Shown here: positions 1 to 4,096 of the stretch, piece after piece
Layout: the number at the start of each line of letters is the position of its first letter
How positions within the stretch are numbered: the stretch's first letter is position 1
Assembly (NCBI GenBank): GCA_021793055.1
Contig: JAJYTL010000188.1
Span: 1-6,445, forward strand
DNA: 6,445 nt
Direction of reading: 5' to 3'
From: Pseudomonadota bacterium
Lineage (GTDB): Bacteria > Pseudomonadota > Alphaproteobacteria > Ferrovibrionales > Ferrovibrionaceae
Notes under the pieces: model-generated
Told to the model about the DNA's origin: nothing
The model's database searches: none
Seen by the model: only the letters and a program-made list of their open reading frames with translations
Translations under genes and position numbers: made by a program

Positions 1-124
1 CGGTGGCCCCCAAGACGCCCACGGCGCCTACAAGGATATCGAGGCGGTGGTCGAAGCCGCGCACGCGGCGGGGCTCGCGCGCAAGGTGGCGAAGCTCGCG
101 CCGATCATCTGCATCAAGGGCTGA
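1..124 (+). CDS. rtcB: RNA-splicing ligase RtcB, C-terminal end (5' partial)
   Basis: Reading from base 2, 40 codons run without interruption to a TGA at 122-124. The peptide contains HGAYKDIEAVVEAA and ends in APIICIKG. This matches the C-terminus of RtcB proteins, which typically carry an AYKDID-V segment followed about 20 residues later by a terminal V-C-(V/I)-KG. RtcB is a GTP- and Mn-dependent RNA ligase that joins a 3'-phosphate or 2',3'-cyclic phosphate end to a 5'-OH end, and in bacteria it serves RNA repair. The catalytic core and metal-binding residues lie left of the window and cannot be checked, so whether the whole gene is intact is unknown. The reading frame differs from that of the following gene, so the two are separate. 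The family call rests only on this short but characteristic tail. Confidence 0.83.
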   Translation, partial: GGPQDAHGAYKDIEAVVEAAHAAGLARKVAKLAPIICIKG

Positions 125-156
125 GCCTCAAGGGCGCGTGGGCTTGATCCATGTCA

Positions 157-180
157 TGGCCCTCGGGCCGTGCGGGGCCA
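157..180 (+). other. Short inverted repeat after rtcB
   Basis: TGGCCC at 157-162 pairs perfectly with GGGCCA at 175-180 around a 12-nt loop. It lies 33 nt past the rtcB stop codon, where a terminator might sit, but no U-tract follows, so intrinsic termination is not supported. In DNA this GC-rich, a 6-bp stem can easily occur by chance. Confidence 0.25.
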
Positions 181-194
181 GAGTCGCGGCAAGC

Positions 195-226
195 GGTGGC
201 GTCGGCCGGCGTTCCGTGGCGCCACC
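195..226 (+). other. Hairpin just upstream of the fusion gene start
   Basis: GGTGGCG at 195-201 is perfectly complementary to CGCCACC at 220-226. The stem can extend to 10 pairs (195-204 with 217-226) through a U-G, a C-G and a G-U pair, leaving a 12-nt loop. It ends 13 nt before the ATG at 240. It could be a weak rtcB terminator without a U-tract or a leader structure affecting initiation, or it may be fortuitous. Confidence 0.35.
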
Positions 227-239
227 CCGGACCAAGAAT

Positions 240-3083
240 ATGGCGCCCAACGACAACAGCAACGACAACGGCGAAGCGAGGAAGACCGGCGCGCCGCCGT
301 CGAAGGCGGCCATCACGGCCGGCCTGATTTCGATCGCCCGCGATCTGCAGCGCGAGCTTCATCCCCAAGGCCGCAACCTTGGCCAGGCTGGGCTCGATAG
401 CGCGCTTGAGCGGGAGTGGGGGTTCGACAGCCTGTCGCGGGCGGAGCTTCTGCTGCGGGTCGAGCGCGCGTTTTCGCGGCATCTGCCGGAGCGCCTCTTG
501 GGCGACGCGGAGACGTTGCGCGATCTTCTGGTCGCGCTCGGCGATGCCAAGGCGGCGCCGGGGGCCTTCGACGCGGCCGTCCGCCATGTCGTCGCGCGCA
601 CGGCTGCGGCGTCCGCGCCGGTCGATGCCGCGACCTTGACCGCGGTGCTGGACTGGCATGTGGCGCATCATGGCGAGCGCGTCCATATCGTGTACTGGCG
701 GGGCGATGGCACCGAGACCAGCGTGACCTATGCCGGGCTTGCGGCGCGCGCGCGCGCGGTCGGCAACGGTTTGCGCCAAGCGGGGCTGCTGCCCGGCGAG
801 CGGGTGGCGATCATGCTGCCAACGGGCGAGGATTTCTTCGCCGCTTTCTTCGGCATCCTTTACGCCGGCGGCGTGCCGGTACCGATCTATCCGCCGGCCC
901 GCCCGGCGCAGCTCGAGGAGCATCTCAAGCGCCAAGCCGGCATTCTCCGTAATGCCGGTGCCGTGCTTCTCGTCGCGGCGGCGGAAATGCCGGCGGTCGC
1001 GCGCTTTCTCAAGCTCCAGGTCGAAAGCCTGCGCGCGGTGGTCGGGGTCGCGGCGCTCAGCCGGGCGAGCGCCGGGGCGGACAAGGTGGCGAGCAAGGGA
1101 GGGGCCGAACGTCTCGCCCTCATTCAATACACCTCCGGCAGCACCGGCGATCCCAAGGGCGTCGCCCTCAGCCACGCGAACCTGCTCGCCAATATCCGCG
1201 CCATGGGCCAGGCGATGGCAGCCGGGCCGGAGGATATCTTTGTCAGCTGGCTGCCGCTCTATCACGATATGGGGTTGATCGGGGCTTGGCTCGGCAGCCT
1301 CTATTTCGCGGCGCCGCTGGTGGTCATGTCGCCCTTGACCTTTCTCGTCCGTCCCGAGCAATGGCTGTGGGCGATCCATCGCCACCGCGGCACGCTTTCC
1401 GCGGCGCCGAATTTCGCCTTCGAGCTTTGCCTCCGCAAGATCGACGATGCCGCCATCGTGGGCCTCGATCTCGGCTCGCTGCGGATGGTGGCGAACGGCT
1501 CCGAGGCGGTCGGCCCCGATACGCTCCGCCGCTTCGCCGCGCGTTTCGCCAAATACGGTTTCCGGCCCGAGGCCATGGCGCCGGTCTATGGCCTGGCCGA
1601 GAACGCCGTCGGCCTCGCCTTTCCGCCGCTCGGCCGCGAACCGGTCATCGATCGCATCGCGCGCGACGCGCTGGCGCGGCACGGCGATGCGCGGCCGGCG
1701 GCGGGCGAGCGCGACGTGCTCGAAGTCGTCGCCTGCGGCCGGCCATTGGCGGGCCACGAGGTCCGCGTCGTCGACGCCACCGGCGAACTCGGCGAACGCC
1801 GGGAGGGGCGGTTGCAATTCCGCGGTCCTTCGGCGACGGCCGGCTATTTCAACAATCCAGCCAAGACGCGGGAATTGTTCGACGGCGATTGGTTGAACAG
1901 CGGCGACCTCGCCTATGTCGCAGGTGGCGACGTCTTCATCACCGGGCGCTCGAAGGACATCATCATCCGGGCCGGGCGCCACATCTACCCCGAGGAGATC
2001 GAGGCTGCGATCGGCGATATCGCGGGCGTGCGCAGGGGCTGCGTCGCGGTTTTTGGCAGCCCGGACCGGCGTGCCGGCACCGAGCGCGTCGTCGTCCTCG
2101 CCGAAACCCGAGACCGCGACGCCGCCAGCCTTGCTGCCTTGCGTGCCGCCATCGCGGCGCGCGCGGCGCCTCTTCTTGAAGCGCCGCCGGAGGAGATCGT
2201 TCTCGTGCCGCCCCGCACAGTGCCTAAGACCTCAAGCGGCAAACTCCGCCGCGCCGCCGCTCGCGCGCTCTTCGAGCAGGGCCGCTTGACGCAGAAGCCG
2301 CAAGCCCTTTGGCGCCAGATTCTGCGTCTTACGCTGGCCGGGCTCGCGCCGCAGGCCCGCCGCCTCGGCCGCATGGCGGGCGCGCTTTGCTATGCCGCCT
2401 GGTGGTGGAGCGTGGTGGTGGCGTTCGGCATCGTGCTCTGGCCCATGGCCCTGGCGTTGCCGCGTCTCGGCTGGCGCTGGCGAATGCTCGCTCGCGGCGC
2501 GCGCCTGGCATTCCGCTTGATGGGGATCGGGCTTGACGTGAGCGGCACCGCGACAGCGAAGCCCGCTATCGTCGTCGCCAACCATGCGAGCTATCTCGAC
2601 GGCTTGGTGCTTGCCGCCGCGCTTCCGGGCACGCCTGTCTTTATCGCCAAGAAGGAACTGGAGCCGCAGGTCTTCGCCGGCCACTTTCTCAAGGCCCTCG
2701 GCGCGCTTTTCGTCGAGCGCGCCGATGCCGAAGGCGGTATCGAGGGCGCCGAGGAGGCGCTTCGCGCCGCGGCGGCGGGGCGGGTCCTGGTGTTCTTTCC
2801 GGAAGGCACCTTGACGCGGGCGCCCGGGCTCTTACCCTTCCGGCTCGGCGCCTTCGTCACTGCGGCGCGCCAACGGATTCCGGTGTTGCCGGTAACCTTG
2901 CGCGGAACGCGGTCGATCCTGCGCGGCGGTCAGTGGTTCCCGCGTCGCGGCGCGATCTCGATCCGGATCGGCGCGCCGATCCCACCCGATGGCGCCGATT
3001 TCGCGGCAGCGGTGCGCCTGCGCGACCGCGCCCGCGCCGCGATCCTCGCGGCCTCGGGCGAGCCCGACATGGCCGAGGGCTAA
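240..3083 (+). CDS. ACP - fatty-acyl-AMP ligase - PlsC acyltransferase fusion (Aas-like, permuted)
   Basis: 947 residues. Residues ~25-104 form an acyl carrier domain with GFDSL at 61-65; Ser64 is the expected phosphopantetheine site. Residues ~130-690 form an ANL adenylating enzyme: P-loop YTSGSTGDPKG (297-307), WLPLYHDMGLIG (337-348), YGLAEN (450-455), SGD (554-556), GRSKDIIIRAGRHIYPEEIE (569-588) and PKTSSGK with catalytic Lys668. The YHDMGLIG and APNFAFELC features are typical of fatty-acyl-AMP ligases. A hydrophobic segment at ~716-740 (includes WWWSVVVAFGIVLWP) probably binds the membrane. Residues ~765-935 are PlsC-like: NHASYLD gives the HX4D motif (His782, Asp787), followed by FVER (824-827), FFPEGT (852-857) and the PVLPV block (881-885). 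Inference: the ligase adenylates a fatty acid and loads the in-cis carrier, and the PlsC domain passes the acyl group to a lysophospholipid or similar acceptor. E. coli Aas has the reverse order (PlsC then ligase) and no carrier domain. ATG 240 is preferred because the recognisable carrier domain follows soon after, but the Shine-Dalgarno is weak. In-frame ATG 156 and GTG 216 are alternatives. The acyl acceptor is unknown. Confidence 0.88.
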   Translation: MAPNDNSNDNGEARKTGAPPSKAAITAGLISIARDLQRELHPQGRNLGQAGLDSALEREWGFDSLSRAELLLRVERAFSRHLPERLLGDAETLRDLLVALGDAKAAPGAFDAAVRHVVARTAAASAPVDAATLTAVLDWHVAHHGERVHIVYWRGDGTETSVTYAGLAARARAVGNGLRQAGLLPGERVAIMLPTGEDFFAAFFGILYAGGVPVPIYPPARPAQLEEHLKRQAGILRNAGAVLLVAAAEMPAVARFLKLQVESLRAVVGVAALSRASAGADKVASKGGAERLALIQYTSGSTGDPKGVALSHANLLANIRAMGQAMAAGPEDIFVSWLPLYHDMGLIGAWLGSLYFAAPLVVMSPLTFLVRPEQWLWAIHRHRGTLSAAPNFAFELCLRKIDDAAIVGLDLGSLRMVANGSEAVGPDTLRRFAARFAKYGFRPEAMAPVYGLAENAVGLAFPPLGREPVIDRIARDALARHGDARPAAGERDVLEVVACGRPLAGHEVRVVDATGELGERREGRLQFRGPSATAGYFNNPAKTRELFDGDWLNSGDLAYVAGGDVFITGRSKDIIIRAGRHIYPEEIEAAIGDIAGVRRGCVAVFGSPDRRAGTERVVVLAETRDRDAASLAALRAAIAARAAPLLEAPPEEIVLVPPRTVPKTSSGKLRRAAARALFEQGRLTQKPQALWRQILRLTLAGLAPQARRLGRMAGALCYAAWWWSVVVAFGIVLWPMALALPRLGWRWRMLARGARLAFRLMGIGLDVSGTATAKPAIVVANHASYLDGLVLAAALPGTPVFIAKKELEPQVFAGHFLKALGALFVERADAEGGIEGAEEALRAAAAGRVLVFFPEGTLTRAPGLLPFRLGAFVTAARQRIPVLPVTLRGTRSILRGGQWFPRRGAISIRIGAPIPPDGADFAAAVRLRDRARAAILAASGEPDMAEG

Positions 3084-3091
3084 CGCGCGTC
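3084..3091. other. 8-bp convergent intergenic gap
   Basis: The + strand TAA (3081-3083) and the - strand TGA (3094-3092) are separated by 8 bp. No stem with a T-run lies in or next to the gap on either strand. Only the short self-complementary ACGCGCGT (3083-3090) and a 4-bp GGCT/AGCC pair flank it. The two transcripts therefore probably end inside each other's coding region or by a factor-dependent route. Confidence 0.6.
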
Positions 3092-4096
3092 TCAGCCGGC
3101 GAAAAGCTCTGTCGTGAGCCGCCGTGCCAGCACGCCGGCGACACGTCGGCGATAATGCCCGGGGGTGAAGGTCGTCTTCATCGCCATGATCTGATCGCGC
3201 ACCAGATCGTCGAGCTTTTGGCAGATATCCTCGGTGAGCGGACCGCCGCAAAGCGCGTCGGTGCCTTCAAGCCGGACGGGACGGGGGTTGGTGCCTGTGA
3301 AGGCGACGCGAAGATCGGCGAGCGCATCGCCGTCCCGCCGCAGCGCCACTGCGACCCCCGCCACCGGATATTCGATCGAGCGGCGGACGCGGATCTTGCG
3401 ATAGGCGGAGCGGAGACCGCGCGGGTTCCGCGCCGCGACCTTGGCGACGAACTCGCCCGGGCGAAGCGAAAGATAATTCTTACCATCGCCGGTCGAGCCG
3501 TCCTGGCGCGCGTAGCCGGTATAGAGATCGGCCAGCGGAATCCGCCGTAAGCCGTCGGGACCGAGCAGCGTCGCTTCGGCGTCGAGAACGAGCAGGGCCG
3601 GCGCCAGGTCGCCACTGAAGGTGGCGAAGCAGACGCCGCGGCTTTTTGGCGCGACATGGCACATCTCGCCCGTGGTCTTCAGGCAATGCCGGTTGGCGCC
3701 GCGCCACCATTCGCTTTGGTTGTAATAGATGCAGCGCGTGTCGAGGCAAAGGTTACCGCCGACGGTGGCCATGACGCGCTGGGTCGGCCCGGCGACCTGT
3801 TCTGCCGCCTCGGCGACGACCGGATAATGCGCCCTGACGCCATCATGTGCCGCAAGATCGGCCAGTGTCGCCGCGGCACCGATGGAAATTTCCCCAGCCG
3901 TGGCTTCGATCGCGTGCAGTTCCGCCACGTCGGCGACCGCGATCAGCACCGCCGGCGCCTCGATGCCGCGGCGGATATTGACCAGAAGGTCGGTGCCGCC
4001 GCCGAGCAACCGGCTGTCCGGATGCCGGGCGCGCGCCGCCAGAACCTCGTCGATCGTGGTCGGGCGCAGCAACTCAAATTCGGGGAGCGGGTACAT
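3092..4096 (-). CDS. hcrB: 4-hydroxybenzoyl-CoA reductase-like, FAD/[4Fe-4S] (beta, medium) subunit
   Basis: 334 residues of the xanthine dehydrogenase-family FAD subunit. The FAD domain shows LLGGGTDLLVN at 30-40 and TVGGNL at 111-116. A segment at about 117-160 is absent from ordinary FAD subunits of this family. It reads C-LDTR-C-IYYNQSEWWRGANRH-C and then carries two more cysteines: Cys122, Cys138, Cys146 and Cys156, with Cys117 close by. As I recall, the Thauera aromatica beta subunit binds its extra [4Fe-4S] cluster through cysteines at nearly the same positions, which is why I choose 4-hydroxybenzoyl-CoA reductase over generic CoxM or XdhB proteins. SGDLAPALL follows at 161-169, and the C-terminal FAD-subunit domain covers ~225-325. 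In the family this subunit passes low-potential electrons through flavin and the [2Fe-2S] subunit to the Mo centre, in the cytoplasm. The ATG at 4096 overlaps the hcrA stop codon (TAATG) and has GGGGGA upstream. The open frame extends to 4504, but only as the antisense shadow of hcrA. The exact CoA-thioester substrate is inferred. Confidence 0.9.
   Translation of the reverse strand: MYPLPEFELLRPTTIDEVLAARARHPDSRLLGGGTDLLVNIRRGIEAPAVLIAVADVAELHAIEATAGEISIGAAATLADLAAHDGVRAHYPVVAEAAEQVAGPTQRVMATVGGNLCLDTRCIYYNQSEWWRGANRHCLKTTGEMCHVAPKSRGVCFATFSGDLAPALLVLDAEATLLGPDGLRRIPLADLYTGYARQDGSTGDGKNYLSLRPGEFVAKVAARNPRGLRSAYRKIRVRRSIEYPVAGVAVALRRDGDALADLRVAFTGTNPRPVRLEGTDALCGGPLTEDICQKLDDLVRDQIMAMKTTFTPGHYRRRVAGVLARRLTTELFAG

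Larger units (their letters stand above)
125..239. other. Spacer between rtcB and the ACP-ligase-acyltransferase gene
   Basis: This 115-bp GC-rich stretch has no coding sequence I would accept. It holds two inverted repeats, at 157-180 and 195-226. I see no convincing -35/-10 pair and no T-run. The only ribosome-binding-like element before the ATG at 240 is a weak GGA at 229-231, 8 nt upstream. Whether the downstream gene has its own promoter here or is read through from rtcB cannot be decided from the sequence. Confidence 0.5.

Noticed and set aside
3..239. A 79-residue N-terminal extension of the fusion protein
   Set aside because: Most of it overlaps the rtcB end in another frame. Its translation is low-complexity and Arg-rich, unlike the carrier domain that follows.
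114..1982. A 622-codon open frame on the - strand opposite the fusion gene
   Set aside because: It lies wholly antisense to a gene with clear motifs, is rich in Arg, Ala, Gly and Pro, and shows no recognisable domain. Long antisense frames are expected in GC-rich coding DNA.
1286..2179. A 297-codon + strand frame overlapping the ligase domain
   Set aside because: It is out of frame inside the fusion gene, is dominated by Arg, Pro and Gly, and has no motif. It is a codon-bias artefact.
240..3083. The ligase domain as the 4-hydroxybenzoate-CoA ligase (HbaA/HcrL) feeding the neighbouring reductase
   Set aside because: Its motifs are FAAL-like, it is fused to a carrier and a PlsC domain, and it lies on the opposite strand, convergent to the reductase operon.
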